Positions 8,866 through 17,391 of a DNA stretch of 64,000 nt are shown here, piece by piece; the first letter of the stretch is position 1; each line of letters begins with the position of its first letter. Where the stretch lies: contig CAKMIA010000001.1 in assembly GCA_927353735.1 (NCBI GenBank), forward strand, positions 124,001-188,000. The letters run 5' to 3'. Position numbers and translations under genes: made by a program. Under the pieces are notes generated by a model, which had not been told where the DNA came from, did no database searches, and saw nothing but the letters and a program-made list of their open reading frames with translations. This DNA is from an uncultured Veillonellaceae bacterium (GTDB taxonomy: Bacteria > Bacillota > Negativicutes > Veillonellales > Dialisteraceae).

Positions 8866-9726
8866 ATGAACAGAATCAAATCCGTTATGCTTCTGACTCT
8901 GCTCAGCGTGATTTTGATGGCCATTGGTGGTATGGTCGGGGGCCGCTCCGGCGCCATGGTCATGTTCATCATTTCCCTTGGCATTAACTTTATCAGCTAT
9001 TGGAATTGTGATAAAATTGCGCTTCACAGTTATAATGCACAGCCGCTTTCCAGGGAAGAGGTTCCGGAACTGTATGAGCTGGTGGAAGAGCTGACAAAAA
9101 AGGCGCATATGCCGATGCCCCGGTTGTATGTGGTGCCCACGGCAGTGCCCAATGCATTTGCAACCGGCCGTGATGAAAATCATGCAGCAGTTGCTGTGAC
9201 AGAAGGTCTTATTTCCATGCTGGACCGGGATGAAATCGCAGGCGTAATCAGCCACGAATTATCCCATATCAAGCATAGAGATACACTCATTATGACACTG
9301 GCAGCATCCATTGCAGGCGCAATCAGCTGGATCGCGAATATGGCGCAGTGGGCTGCTATTTTTGGCGGCGGCCGGGATGAGAACGGAAATAGTTCCAATC
9401 CCATGGCACTGATGCTTATGGCTGTGATTGCACCGATTGCGGCGGCTGTCATCCAGATGGCACTGTCGCGTTCCAGAGAGTATATGGCTGATGCATCCGG
9501 GGCAGAGATCAGCGGCAAACCGCTGGCTCTGGCGAGTGCACTGGCTAAACTGGATGATTATGCTCATCACAGAGTCATGAGCCAGGCCACACCGGCTTCA
9601 TCCGGACTGTTTATTATCAATCCGCTGGCTGGCGTGAGAAGCACTATGGTTAATCTGTTTTCTACGCATCCTCCTACAGAGGAACGTATAAAAAGGCTGC
9701 GTGAAATTGCAGCTAAAATGCATTAA
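8866..9726 (+). CDS. htpX: Membrane zinc metalloprotease HtpX
   Basis: M48-family protease of 286 residues that degrades misfolded inner-membrane proteins. Two N-terminal membrane segments (about 6-24 and 30-48) precede the cytosolic active site HELSH with zinc ligands H130 and H134 and catalytic E131; two further hydrophobic stretches (about 145-165 and 180-205) and the REYMADASGAE third-ligand region follow. ATG 8866 has an AGAGG site; the frame extends upstream into the tRNA, which excludes earlier starts. It lies 30 bases after tRNA-Pro and could be read from the same promoter. Confidence 0.94.
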   Translation: MNRIKSVMLLTLLSVILMAIGGMVGGRSGAMVMFIISLGINFISYWNCDKIALHSYNAQPLSREEVPELYELVEELTKKAHMPMPRLYVVPTAVPNAFATGRDENHAAVAVTEGLISMLDRDEIAGVISHELSHIKHRDTLIMTLAASIAGAISWIANMAQWAAIFGGGRDENGNSSNPMALMLMAVIAPIAAAVIQMALSRSREYMADASGAEISGKPLALASALAKLDDYAHHRVMSQATPASSGLFIINPLAGVRSTMVNLFSTHPPTEERIKRLREIAAKMH

Positions 9727-9744
9727 TTCAAGGGAGGTTTTCTG

Positions 9745-10164
9745 ATGGCAAACATCGAAGAAACGCTGGTTCTTGTAAAACCGGACGGAGTCAAAAAACA
9801 CATTTGCGGCGAAATCATTGCCCGTTTTGAACGGAAAGGTCTTTCCATCAAGGCCATTAAGATGATTCAGGTACCGGTAGAACTGGCAAAGAAGCATTAT
9901 GCAGAACATGAAGGCAAAGGCTTCTTCAAGGATCTGATTGATTTCATTACCTCCGGTCCCGTACTGGCTATGGTTATTGAAGGGGAAAATGCAGTGGCAG
10001 CTGTTCGTCAGATCAATGGCGCAACTGATCCGCTGAAAGCAGTTCCAGGCTCCATTCGCGGTGATTTCGCTACGTCCATCGATGAAAACGTAGTTCACGC
10101 TTCTGATGCTCCGGAAACGGCAGCAAGAGAAATCGGTCTCTGGTTCCCCGAATTACAGAAGTGA
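9745..10164 (+). CDS. ndk: Nucleoside diphosphate kinase
   Basis: 139-residue enzyme balancing NTP and dNTP pools by a phosphohistidine intermediate. LVLVKPDGVKKHICGEII opens the fold and the active-site signature NVVHASD contains the catalytic H118. AAGGGAGG precedes ATG 9745. It follows htpX by 18 bases with no terminator between them and precedes the cobalamin adenosyltransferase by 10 bases. Confidence 0.97.
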   Translation: MANIEETLVLVKPDGVKKHICGEIIARFERKGLSIKAIKMIQVPVELAKKHYAEHEGKGFFKDLIDFITSGPVLAMVIEGENAVAAVRQINGATDPLKAVPGSIRGDFATSIDENVVHASDAPETAAREIGLWFPELQK

Positions 10165-10174
10165 GGGACTCGTC

Positions 10175-10678
10175 ATGGCAAAAGTTTATACCCGTACCGG
10201 CGATAAAGGGAAAACCAGTCTCTATACAGGAGAAAGGGTTTCCAAGGCAAGCGTCCGTGTTGAAACCTACGGGACGATCGATGAAGCGGATTCCGTTCTC
10301 GGGATGGCCCGTGCTTTTGCAGAACATGACAATGTGAAGGAAACGATTTTTAAAATTCAGAAAGATCTGTGGATGCTGATGGCGGATGTAGCCAGCATTG
10401 GCAAAGATGCGACTATCACGGATGAACATGTGACTGAACTAGAACATATCATCGATTCGTATGATGCAGATCTGGAACCTCTTAATCATTTCATTGTGCC
10501 GGGTGAATCCAAGGGGGCGGCTCCTCTTGATATAGCCCGTTCCGTAGTACGCCGTGCAGAACGGCTGATGTGGAAACTCAGTGAAACAGAAGAAATCCAT
10601 GAATCTGATCTCAAATATCTGAATCGTCTTTCTGATCTTTGCTTCATTCTTTCCCGCTATGAAAGTGAAGTCAAATAA
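10175..10678 (+). CDS. Cob(I)alamin adenosyltransferase, PduO type
   Basis: ATP:corrinoid adenosyltransferase of 167 residues that forms the Co-C bond of adenosylcobalamin. The N-terminal YTRTGDKGKTSLYTGERV is the ATP-binding signature, ARSVVRRAERLMWKL holds the conserved R-x-x-E-R helix, and LNRLSDLCFILSRYE is the C-terminal signature. ATG 10175 follows GAGGGACT; the longer frame begins inside ndk. It is about 6 kb from the cobalamin operon at 16801 and separated from it by terminators, so it is likely expressed with ndk. Family symbols vary (pduO, cobA2, mmaB), so none is assigned. Confidence 0.93.
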   Translation: MAKVYTRTGDKGKTSLYTGERVSKASVRVETYGTIDEADSVLGMARAFAEHDNVKETIFKIQKDLWMLMADVASIGKDATITDEHVTELEHIIDSYDADLEPLNHFIVPGESKGAAPLDIARSVVRRAERLMWKLSETEEIHESDLKYLNRLSDLCFILSRYESEVK

Positions 10679-10710
10679 TTGAGGGTGCAGCAGGCCTGCA
10701 TTCTTTGAAA

Positions 10711-10749
10711 ATACAGCCGCTTGGGATTCTTCCCTGCGGCTGTATTTTT
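10711..10749 (+). terminator. Intrinsic terminator after the adenosyltransferase gene
   Basis: Perfect 10-bp stem ATACAGCCGC (10711-10720) with GCGGCTGTAT (10736-10745), followed by TTTTT. Confidence 0.9.
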
Positions 10750-10822
10750 ATGTCGGGGACTGTTACGGCGTTATTGTATAATACATATAGTGGAAATTTG
10801 GGGGAAGTCACAAGGAGGATGC

Positions 10823-13252
10823 ATGGAACTCTTAGCGCCGGCAGGATCGCCGGAACAGCTTTATGCAGCACTGGAAGCAGGGGCAGACGCAGTGTATATG
10901 GGCGGCAAGGCATTCAGTGCCCGGAAATATGCAGGCAATTTCACGGAAGAGGAAATGACGGAAGCTGTGCGCCATTGTCATATTCTTGGTGTGCGGGTGT
11001 ATGTGACGCTGAATACCCTGATCGCGGACAGTGAATGGGAGGAAATGGAGAAATATCTGCGCTTCCTCGGGTCCATTCATATCGATGGACTGCTCGTGCA
11101 GGATCTGGGAGTGGCCAGGGCGGCACGCCGACTCATTCCGGATATTCCTCTTCATGCAAGCACGCAGATGACGGTATCCAATCTGGATGGCGTGGAAGTT
11201 CTGAAGTCCTTTCATTTTCGACGGTCCGTTCTCTCAAGGGAAGTGTCCATTGAGGAAATGAAGCAAATCTGCGGGCAGACGGATATGGAAATTGAAGTAT
11301 TCGTTCATGGCGCCCTTTGTGTCTGCTATTCAGGGCAATGTCTCATGAGCAGTTTTATCGGAGGACGGAGCGGGAACCGCGGGTCCTGTGCCCAGCCGTG
11401 CCGTATGCCTTATGCGCTGATCGATGAAGCGGGAAGAAAGATTGAATCTGAGGCAGGGCCGTATATTCTGAGCCTTCGGGATATGACCGGGCTGGATCGT
11501 CTGAAAGAGCTGAAGGAAGCAGGTGTGGTATCCCTCAAAATTGAAGGCCGAATGAAAAGTCCGGACTATGTGTATGCCGTTGTATCCGCTTATCGAAAGG
11601 CACTGGATGCCGTAGAAAAAGGGGAATCCATTGATCTTGAGGCGCTGTTCCGGCAGATGAAGGAGTCCTTTAACCGCGGCTATACTCATGGCTATTATGA
11701 TGGTGTCGTAAGCGGCAGGATGATCACCGGAAATGCACCGGGAAATCATGGTATCTCCGCAGGAAAAATTGATTCCTGCAAAAAGGGGGTATTTTATTTT
11801 GAGGCTGATTTTGTTCCGGATCAGTCTGTACTGACGGGAATTTCCTATGTTTCCGAAAAACACCGGCTGGAGTTTCTGCCGGCAGAGCAGTTAAAATTTC
11901 TGAAAAATCATCGGGTGGCCGTATATGGGGCCTCTGAGCTTCCGACGGCGGGCAGCGAGGTATTCTGGCATGTGAAACGGCCGGCTCTACATGTTGCACT
12001 GAAATCCATGAAACGTAAAATTCCTGTTTCTTTTCAAATGGAAGCAGAAGCCGGACAACCGGTACGCCTGACTGCTGAAGATCCGGACGGAAATCAGGTA
12101 GAAGTGAAGTCATCTTCTTATGTGGCTGTGCCTGCGCTGCGGCCTGCTGCTGAAGAGGAAATAGGAAAACAGCTGGACCGGCTGGGAAATACATTGTTTT
12201 GTCTCCAAAATGTAACAATCAAACATCACGGCTGCATGATTCCCAAAAGTGTGATCAATCATCTCCGGCAGGAAGCTGTGGCGCAGCTGGAAAATCAGCG
12301 AATTTCCGCTTTTCAGCTGGACGAAAAAACGTCAGAGATTTCCGCGGGATGGGAATCCTTTGCTGTAAGGGAAAAACAATGTAGTGGGCCGGAAGTCTTT
12401 GTGCGGACGGATGACAGGGAACAGGCCCTGCAGGCTATGGAAAACGGAGTCCGCGGCATTATATTCGGAGGGGAATCTTTCCGTCATCAGACGATTCCTC
12501 TGGCAGATTATGATAAGGTGTTGAGACGGGGAAAAGAAACAGGGACCAAGGTTGTTTTTGCTTCACCTCGTGTGGTGAAGGAAAATAATCGGGAACTCTG
12601 CAAGCGGCGTTTTCTGAGTCAGGGACAGCTCGGTCCGGATGCGGTGGAAATTCAGTTTCCAGGGGCCCTGCTGTGGGCCAAAGAGCTGCCATCGGGGATT
12701 GCTGTAGAAGGCGGCACTTCGCTGAATATTTTTAATAGAGAAGCGTTGGCAGAAGCGGCGGACTGGGGACTTTCTGCGGCATGGCTCTCACAGGAACTGA
12801 CCTTACAGCAGATTCGATTCATTGCAGAACGTGCAGAAATCCCGGTAGGCGTGCATGTCTACGGACGTGCGGAAATGATGATTTCTGAATACTGTGTCAT
12901 CAATGCACTGCTGGGTGGGACTGACAAAGCGCATTGCCCGGCTCCCTGCCGTCGTGGACGATATGCGCTGCTTGATCAGGGCGGGCGGAAATTTCCCGTA
13001 CGTACAGATGAATGGTGTCATATGCATATTCTGAACAGTGCTGTACTGGATATGCGGCCCTATATGGGACGGCTGATCAAAGCAGGGATTTCCCGTTTTG
13101 CTCTGGATCTTCGGGGAACTGAGGAAGATGCCGGGGTATTGTGCCGTTCGTTCATGGATGCAATCCGGCATCCGATACAGACCGGCTCCTGGAAAACGGA
13201 TGTCGCTGTGACGCGGGGCCACTTTTTCCGCGGTATTTTGCAGGAAGTGTGA
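10823..13252 (+). CDS. U32 family peptidase-like protein with C-terminal DUF3656-type region
   Basis: Large (809 residues) U32 protein. The N-terminal TIM-barrel half begins MELLAPAGSPEQLYAALEAGADAVYMGG and holds the family signature FVHGALCVCYSGQC followed by GNRGSCAQPCR, whose cysteines bind an Fe-S cluster in related RNA-hydroxylating enzymes (RlhA, TrhP). A second cysteine group (HCPAPCRRGRY) lies near residue 710 in the C-terminal half. Known relatives hydroxylate a 23S rRNA cytidine or tRNA uridine; peptidase activity is doubtful. ATG 10823 follows AAGGAGG; a TATAAT at 10777-10782 may be its -10 box. mutS2 follows 40 bases later. Which RNA it modifies cannot be told here. Confidence 0.9.
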   Translation: MELLAPAGSPEQLYAALEAGADAVYMGGKAFSARKYAGNFTEEEMTEAVRHCHILGVRVYVTLNTLIADSEWEEMEKYLRFLGSIHIDGLLVQDLGVARAARRLIPDIPLHASTQMTVSNLDGVEVLKSFHFRRSVLSREVSIEEMKQICGQTDMEIEVFVHGALCVCYSGQCLMSSFIGGRSGNRGSCAQPCRMPYALIDEAGRKIESEAGPYILSLRDMTGLDRLKELKEAGVVSLKIEGRMKSPDYVYAVVSAYRKALDAVEKGESIDLEALFRQMKESFNRGYTHGYYDGVVSGRMITGNAPGNHGISAGKIDSCKKGVFYFEADFVPDQSVLTGISYVSEKHRLEFLPAEQLKFLKNHRVAVYGASELPTAGSEVFWHVKRPALHVALKSMKRKIPVSFQMEAEAGQPVRLTAEDPDGNQVEVKSSSYVAVPALRPAAEEEIGKQLDRLGNTLFCLQNVTIKHHGCMIPKSVINHLRQEAVAQLENQRISAFQLDEKTSEISAGWESFAVREKQCSGPEVFVRTDDREQALQAMENGVRGIIFGGESFRHQTIPLADYDKVLRRGKETGTKVVFASPRVVKENNRELCKRRFLSQGQLGPDAVEIQFPGALLWAKELPSGIAVEGGTSLNIFNREALAEAADWGLSAAWLSQELTLQQIRFIAERAEIPVGVHVYGRAEMMISEYCVINALLGGTDKAHCPAPCRRGRYALLDQGGRKFPVRTDEWCHMHILNSAVLDMRPYMGRLIKAGISRFALDLRGTEEDAGVLCRSFMDAIRHPIQTGSWKTDVAVTRGHFFRGILQEV

Positions 13253-13292
13253 AAGCGGCGGGATGAACTTTCTCTAATGGATAAGGAGATAC

Positions 13293-15659
13293 ATGGAAAT
13301 GAACACAGATATTTTACAGACGCTGGAATTTCATGACATTCAGAAAATGCTGGCGGACCATGCGGTCTCTGTATTGTCCAAGGAAATGGCCATGGCGTGG
13401 AAACCGTCTGTTTTTCCGGAGATCGTGGAACAGCTGCTGGAGGAGACGGAAGAAGCCTCGGTCTGCCTGCAGCGGGAAATTACATCGCCTTTGGGTGAGA
13501 CCCATGATATCCGGGAAGCATTGGATAAATCTGAAAAGGATATTATCCTTTTGCCGCAGGAATTCCTTGATCTCTGTTCTTCTCTGGAAACCTATCGAAA
13601 GATGAATCAGTATTTTGATGGAGATCGAATTTCAATATATCCGAGGCTGTATGAACTGACCCGGAATATCCTTCCCGCAGACGGCCTGATCGGACAGATT
13701 CGGCGTGTTTTTGGAGATCATGGAGATGTTCTTGACAGCGCTTCGCCCAAACTGGCCCGCATCCGTTCAGAAAAAAATACATTGAAAGACCGAATTCGTC
13801 GTTCTTTTCAGCACATTCTTCAGGACAAAGACCAGGCATCGTATTTTCAGGACAGCATTATCACGCAGCGCAACGGCCGTTATGTGATACCGGTCAAAGC
13901 GGAGTACCGGTATAAATTTTCGGGGATTGTACACGATCGCTCTTCCACGGGACAGACAATTTTCATGGAACCCATGATTTCTGTACAGCTTAATAATGAT
14001 CTGGCGGAATTGAATATCCAGGAAAAGCAGGAAATTCATGAAATCATGAGACAGCTCTCCGGTCAGGTCAGAAAAGAGGCTGCGCATATCCGGTCCAGCT
14101 GCAAGACGGCGACCGGAATCGAACTGATTTTTGCCAGAGGAGAACTGGCACTGGCTATGAAGGGAATCAAAGCCATCCATGATAAAAAAGGGTATGCGGA
14201 GCTGAATGGTGCACGACATCCGCTGATTGATCCGAAAAATGTCGTACCGCTGCATATCCGTCTCGGCAGAGATTTTCATATTCTGATCATTACCGGGTCC
14301 AATGCCGGCGGGAAAACCATTTCCATGAAGACACTGGGGCTCCTGGCACTGATGAATCAGGCCGGTCTGTTCATCCCGGCGGAAGAAGGCTCCCGTCTCC
14401 CTGTATACAGACATATCTACGCTGTAATCGGGGATGATCAGAGCATTCAGTATAATCTGTCCACCTTTTCCAGTTATGTGACGCAGATGACGAATTTCCT
14501 TTCCTGCTGTCAGCCGGCGGACTTGGTGCTGCTGGATGAACTGGGAAGCGGAACGGATCCGATGGAAGGGGCCGCGCTGGCTCAGGCGGTGACAGAGTAT
14601 CTGAATCAACGCAATGTGCCGGCGGTGATCACGTCTCATTTCAGTGAAATGAAAAAGCTGGCCTATGAAACCGAGGGCATTGAAAATGCGTTCGTGGAAT
14701 TTGATGAGAAAACGCTGGCTCCGACATACAGACTTGTTATCGGTATGGCGGGCAACAGCAATGCATTTAACATTTGCCGGCGCCTTGGCATGTCAGAGGA
14801 GATTCTGGGCCGGGCAGAAACTTTGAAATTAGAATCTCCTATGAATAATATGGAGACGATTCTGGCAAAACTGAATGTGGAAATACAGACGGTCGAAAAG
14901 GAACGGGAAACTCTTCGGGAAAAGGTAGCAGAAGCCCAGCAGCTTCGGGATGAACTATCTCATACCGCGGGAGAGGTTCGGGAAAAGAAAAAAGAGATTC
15001 TGGATAAGGCCCGGGGAGAAGCGGAACGGATCAAGCGGGAGCTGCGAGTGCAGTCCGAAACGATCATAAAAGAATTGAAAAAGAACGCGGCCCAGCTGAA
15101 CCGGCAGGGGCTGATGAATCAGATTAACAAGACGCGCCGTGCAGTGAATCAGCTTGAGGTGCCGGAGGACAGGCAGGAACGGCGCCGGCTGTCTCCGGAA
15201 GAGATCAAGAAAGGGTCCTGTATTTATGTGGATACCGTGGAAAATGTGGGGATTGTTCAAAGTGTATCCGGAAAAAAGGTTTCTGTTCGCTGCGGCAATT
15301 TAACGCTGAGTGTCGGACTCAATCACTGCTTTGAGGCAGAGAAGCAGGAAATGCCGAAACCGAAGCAGCAGGAGACCGTACGAGTTGGCGGATATCATGC
15401 CGGACAGACGGTGCAGTCCGTGACGACCAGACTCAATGTTATTGGGCTCACCGTAGATGAAGCCATTCCACAAGTGGATCGTTTCCTGAATGATGCGGTC
15501 ATGGCTGGTATTTCTCCCGTTGAAATCATTCACGGTAAGGGGACCGGGGCTCTTCGGAAAGGAATACAGGATTATCTTCGCACGCTTAATTTTGTGGCGG
15601 AATTCCATAACGCGGATGTGAGAAATGGCGGTGCCGGCGTGACCGAGGTCTATTTCTGA
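13293..15659 (+). CDS. mutS2: Endonuclease MutS2
   Basis: 788 residues. MutS2 acts on branched DNA and on collided ribosomes rather than on mismatches. The ATPase core has Walker A ITGSNAGGKT at 333-342, Walker B VLLDELGSGTDP and the switch region TSHFSEMKKLA; a long charged coiled-coil (about 515-620) follows, and the C-terminal Smr nuclease domain (about 710-788) reads LNVIGLTVDEAIPQVDRFL and IIHGKGTGALRKGI. ATG 13293 has AAGGAG upstream; ATG 13299 is also possible. It follows the U32 gene closely, probably as one unit. Confidence 0.96.
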   Translation: MEMNTDILQTLEFHDIQKMLADHAVSVLSKEMAMAWKPSVFPEIVEQLLEETEEASVCLQREITSPLGETHDIREALDKSEKDIILLPQEFLDLCSSLETYRKMNQYFDGDRISIYPRLYELTRNILPADGLIGQIRRVFGDHGDVLDSASPKLARIRSEKNTLKDRIRRSFQHILQDKDQASYFQDSIITQRNGRYVIPVKAEYRYKFSGIVHDRSSTGQTIFMEPMISVQLNNDLAELNIQEKQEIHEIMRQLSGQVRKEAAHIRSSCKTATGIELIFARGELALAMKGIKAIHDKKGYAELNGARHPLIDPKNVVPLHIRLGRDFHILIITGSNAGGKTISMKTLGLLALMNQAGLFIPAEEGSRLPVYRHIYAVIGDDQSIQYNLSTFSSYVTQMTNFLSCCQPADLVLLDELGSGTDPMEGAALAQAVTEYLNQRNVPAVITSHFSEMKKLAYETEGIENAFVEFDEKTLAPTYRLVIGMAGNSNAFNICRRLGMSEEILGRAETLKLESPMNNMETILAKLNVEIQTVEKERETLREKVAEAQQLRDELSHTAGEVREKKKEILDKARGEAERIKRELRVQSETIIKELKKNAAQLNRQGLMNQINKTRRAVNQLEVPEDRQERRRLSPEEIKKGSCIYVDTVENVGIVQSVSGKKVSVRCGNLTLSVGLNHCFEAEKQEMPKPKQQETVRVGGYHAGQTVQSVTTRLNVIGLTVDEAIPQVDRFLNDAVMAGISPVEIIHGKGTGALRKGIQDYLRTLNFVAEFHNADVRNGGAGVTEVYF

Positions 15660-15710
15660 AAGAGATGGCTTGTATTCCAATATGGAAGAGATGTTTTAGG
15701 GAAAGGAATC

Positions 15711-15719
15711 TGGTATAAT
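15711..15719 (+). promoter_or_regulatory. Extended -10 promoter before the 123-residue gene
   Basis: TGG followed by a perfect TATAAT (15714-15719), an extended -10 element. No convincing -35 is seen. It lies 37 bases before the next ATG. Confidence 0.65.
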
Positions 15720-15756
15720 ACATCCGGATTTCTTTTTAGAACAGGCAGGGAGATAT

Positions 15757-16128
15757 ATGAAAAACAGAGATCATTTATTTACAATGGTTGACGGTTTCCG
15801 CATTCCTTCCGATAAAGCGGATGAATATAAGAGAATGAGAGACAAAATGGCGGCGGAAGGAGAAAAATTTCTTCGGACTTTTTGTGTGACAGTCAAGAAA
15901 CAGCCTCTTTTTGATCTGGTAGGGGACGGAATCTGCGGTTATTCTGCGTCAGGAGAAATGCTGGCTCGTATTTCTTTAGACCCGTTTGAATTGTCTGCCA
16001 TGAATGTGGCTTTTCAGAGAAAAAAGCTGAAGGAATATATTCTGGCTGCCAACGGATATGATGAAAATGATTACCAGACACTTCTGGCGGAATATGAAGA
16101 AGCCCGGAAAAAATCGGATGAAGCATGA
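15757..16128 (+). CDS. Protein of unknown function (123 residues)
   Basis: I do not recognise this protein. It is small and soluble, without signal peptide or membrane segment. It starts MKNRDHLFTMVDGFRI, has an alternating charged middle, a Cys-containing segment (GDGICGYSASGEM) and a helical C-terminus EYEEARKKSDEA. It has its own extended -10 promoter, an AGGGAG site and a downstream terminator, so it is a genuine single-gene unit. It converges with another unrecognised gene. Confidence 0.75.
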   Translation: MKNRDHLFTMVDGFRIPSDKADEYKRMRDKMAAEGEKFLRTFCVTVKKQPLFDLVGDGICGYSASGEMLARISLDPFELSAMNVAFQRKKLKEYILAANGYDENDYQTLLAEYEEARKKSDEA

Positions 16129-16141
16129 TGGAACATAATAA

Positions 16142-16172
16142 AAAACGCTTTCTGTAAGAGAAAGCGTTTTTT
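16142..16172. terminator. Bidirectional intrinsic terminator between convergent genes
   Basis: Perfect 12-bp stem AAAACGCTTTCT (16142-16153) with AGAAAGCGTTTT (16159-16170), loop GTAAG. T runs follow the stem on the + strand, and the A run on the other side gives a T run for the minus-strand gene. Confidence 0.92.
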
Positions 16173-16220
16173 ATTTGCCGAAGCATTGAGACAGACTGAC
16201 TGCCTGAATAGAATGAGCAA

Positions 16221-16595
16221 TTAATTGAGCGGGGCAGAAGTTTCGCCTGCATTTTCCGCGTTAAAGCAGTCTGCCGGGCTGGGATAGAAAAACATGCAGC
16301 GGGTAGGGCGGAAAGTTTCACTGCTTGCCCGGCGTGCAATGATTTTGGAAAGAGCGGTTTCAAAATCGATTACATCTTTCGGAGTAAGGATGGTATCTTC
16401 CACAAGTACGGTAATGAAAGGCTGTGCTTCCGGCGCGTTTTCGGGAAGCTCGCTCCGGTCCAGAGGGACGCCGAGAACGAGACGGATGCGCGCTACATAA
16501 TGATCCAGTGCATCAAATACCGTACCGCTGTACATATTTTCCCACAGCGTACGCATCAGCGTTACATGATACAATTCCTGCTGTTCATCTGCCAT
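16221..16595 (-). CDS. Protein of unknown function (124 residues)
   Basis: Not recognised. On the minus strand, beginning MADEQQELYHVTLMRTLWENM. The start is fixed by AAGGAGATT seven bases upstream; a longer frame to 16622 adds nine residues. The sequence predicts a compact soluble protein with a long helix FETALSKIIARR and a C-terminal region containing two cysteines (RCMFFYPSPADCF). A TATAAT at 16627-16622 (minus) lies 27 bases upstream and may be the -10 box. It is the only minus-strand gene within a 40-kb run of plus-strand genes and is transcribed divergently from the cobalamin operon. Confidence 0.78.
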   Translation of the reverse strand: MADEQQELYHVTLMRTLWENMYSGTVFDALDHYVARIRLVLGVPLDRSELPENAPEAQPFITVLVEDTILTPKDVIDFETALSKIIARRASSETFRPTRCMFFYPSPADCFNAENAGETSAPLN

Positions 16596-16672
16596 GATAG
16601 AATCTCCTTTTCTGTATATCAATTATATTATTGTAACATGAAATGGGAAAAATGAGTATCAGACCGGCTGTG

Positions 16673-16702
16673 TTGGCGCCGGCCGGGCCCGTATGGTATA
16701 GT
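16673..16702 (+). promoter_or_regulatory. Extended -10 promoter of the cobalamin operon
   Basis: TGG plus TATAGT (16697-16702) forms an extended -10 element; TTGGCG (16673-16678) is a weak -35 at 18 bases. Transcription would begin near 16709, just before the inverted repeat. Confidence 0.6.
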
Positions 16703-16711
16703 TATACATAG

Positions 16712-16759
16712 AATTTCATTTCTGAAAAATCGGTGTGGATGGTTTTCAGAAATGAAATT
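16712..16759 (+). repeat. 17-bp perfect inverted repeat in the cobU leader
   Basis: Arms AATTTCATTTCTGAAAA (16712-16728) and TTTTCAGAAATGAAATT (16743-16759) are perfect reverse complements around a 14-base loop; a G-T pair can extend the stem by one. No T run follows, so it is not an ordinary terminator. It would sit within a few bases of the predicted mRNA 5' end. No cobalamin riboswitch features are present. Confidence 0.85.
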
Positions 16760-16800
16760 TCAGACGTGGCAGACAAAAAAGTGAAAGTAAGAAGGCAGCA

Positions 16801-17391
16801 ATGGAAAATCGCATTTGGATGGTCATGGGCGGTGCACGGAGCGGCAAAAGTGAATTTGCGGAAAAACTCATGTACCGGACAGTGGGTCAGCGCAAGGGGT
16901 ATATTGCCACCAGTCAGGTGCTGGATGATGAAATGAAATACCGTGTGATGGTACATCAGCAAAGGCGGCCGGCATCATGGCATACCTTTGAGGTCATGCA
17001 CGAGGCGGGACCGATGATGAAGCAGATCCTTGACAATGCGGATGCTGTCCTTTTTGACTGCATCACCATGTATGTGAGCAATCTTCTGATGGATCATATG
17101 GATTTCCGGCGTGTGGAGACGCTGGGAGTTTCGGATCTGGAAGCGCTGCGTTCGGTGCTGCAGAAAGATCTCGATCAGATATTTGAAGTGATTTCCGCGT
17201 ATCAGGGAAAGGAAATCATTTTTGTCTCGGATGAACTTGGCATGGGAATTGTCCCGGGAAATGCCATGAGCCGGGTATATCGGGATCTGGTCGGGCTGGC
17301 CAATCAGTATATTACAGCCCGGGCTGCTCATGTGTATCTGTCTGTCGCAGGAATTACGATTGATCTCAAGAGGAATGAGGTGCATCTATGA
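16801..17391 (+). CDS. cobU: Adenosylcobinamide kinase / cobinamide-phosphate guanylyltransferase
   Basis: Bifunctional CobU of 196 residues: phosphorylates adenosylcobinamide, then transfers GMP to give adenosylcobinamide-GDP. Walker A is GGARSGKS at 10-17; H52 in VHQQRRP is the likely guanylylated histidine; VSDELGMGIVPG is a strong family signature. It is the first gene of a seven-gene operon; its stop overlaps cobQ by ATGA. The upstream leader carries the inverted repeat at 16712-16759. Confidence 0.95.
   Translation: MENRIWMVMGGARSGKSEFAEKLMYRTVGQRKGYIATSQVLDDEMKYRVMVHQQRRPASWHTFEVMHEAGPMMKQILDNADAVLFDCITMYVSNLLMDHMDFRRVETLGVSDLEALRSVLQKDLDQIFEVISAYQGKEIIFVSDELGMGIVPGNAMSRVYRDLVGLANQYITARAAHVYLSVAGITIDLKRNEVHL

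Noticed and set aside
16600..16800. Cobalamin riboswitch before cobU
   Set aside because: The 200-base region has no B12-box (GCCACTG-like) sequence and is too short after the predicted start. Only the simple inverted repeat is present.
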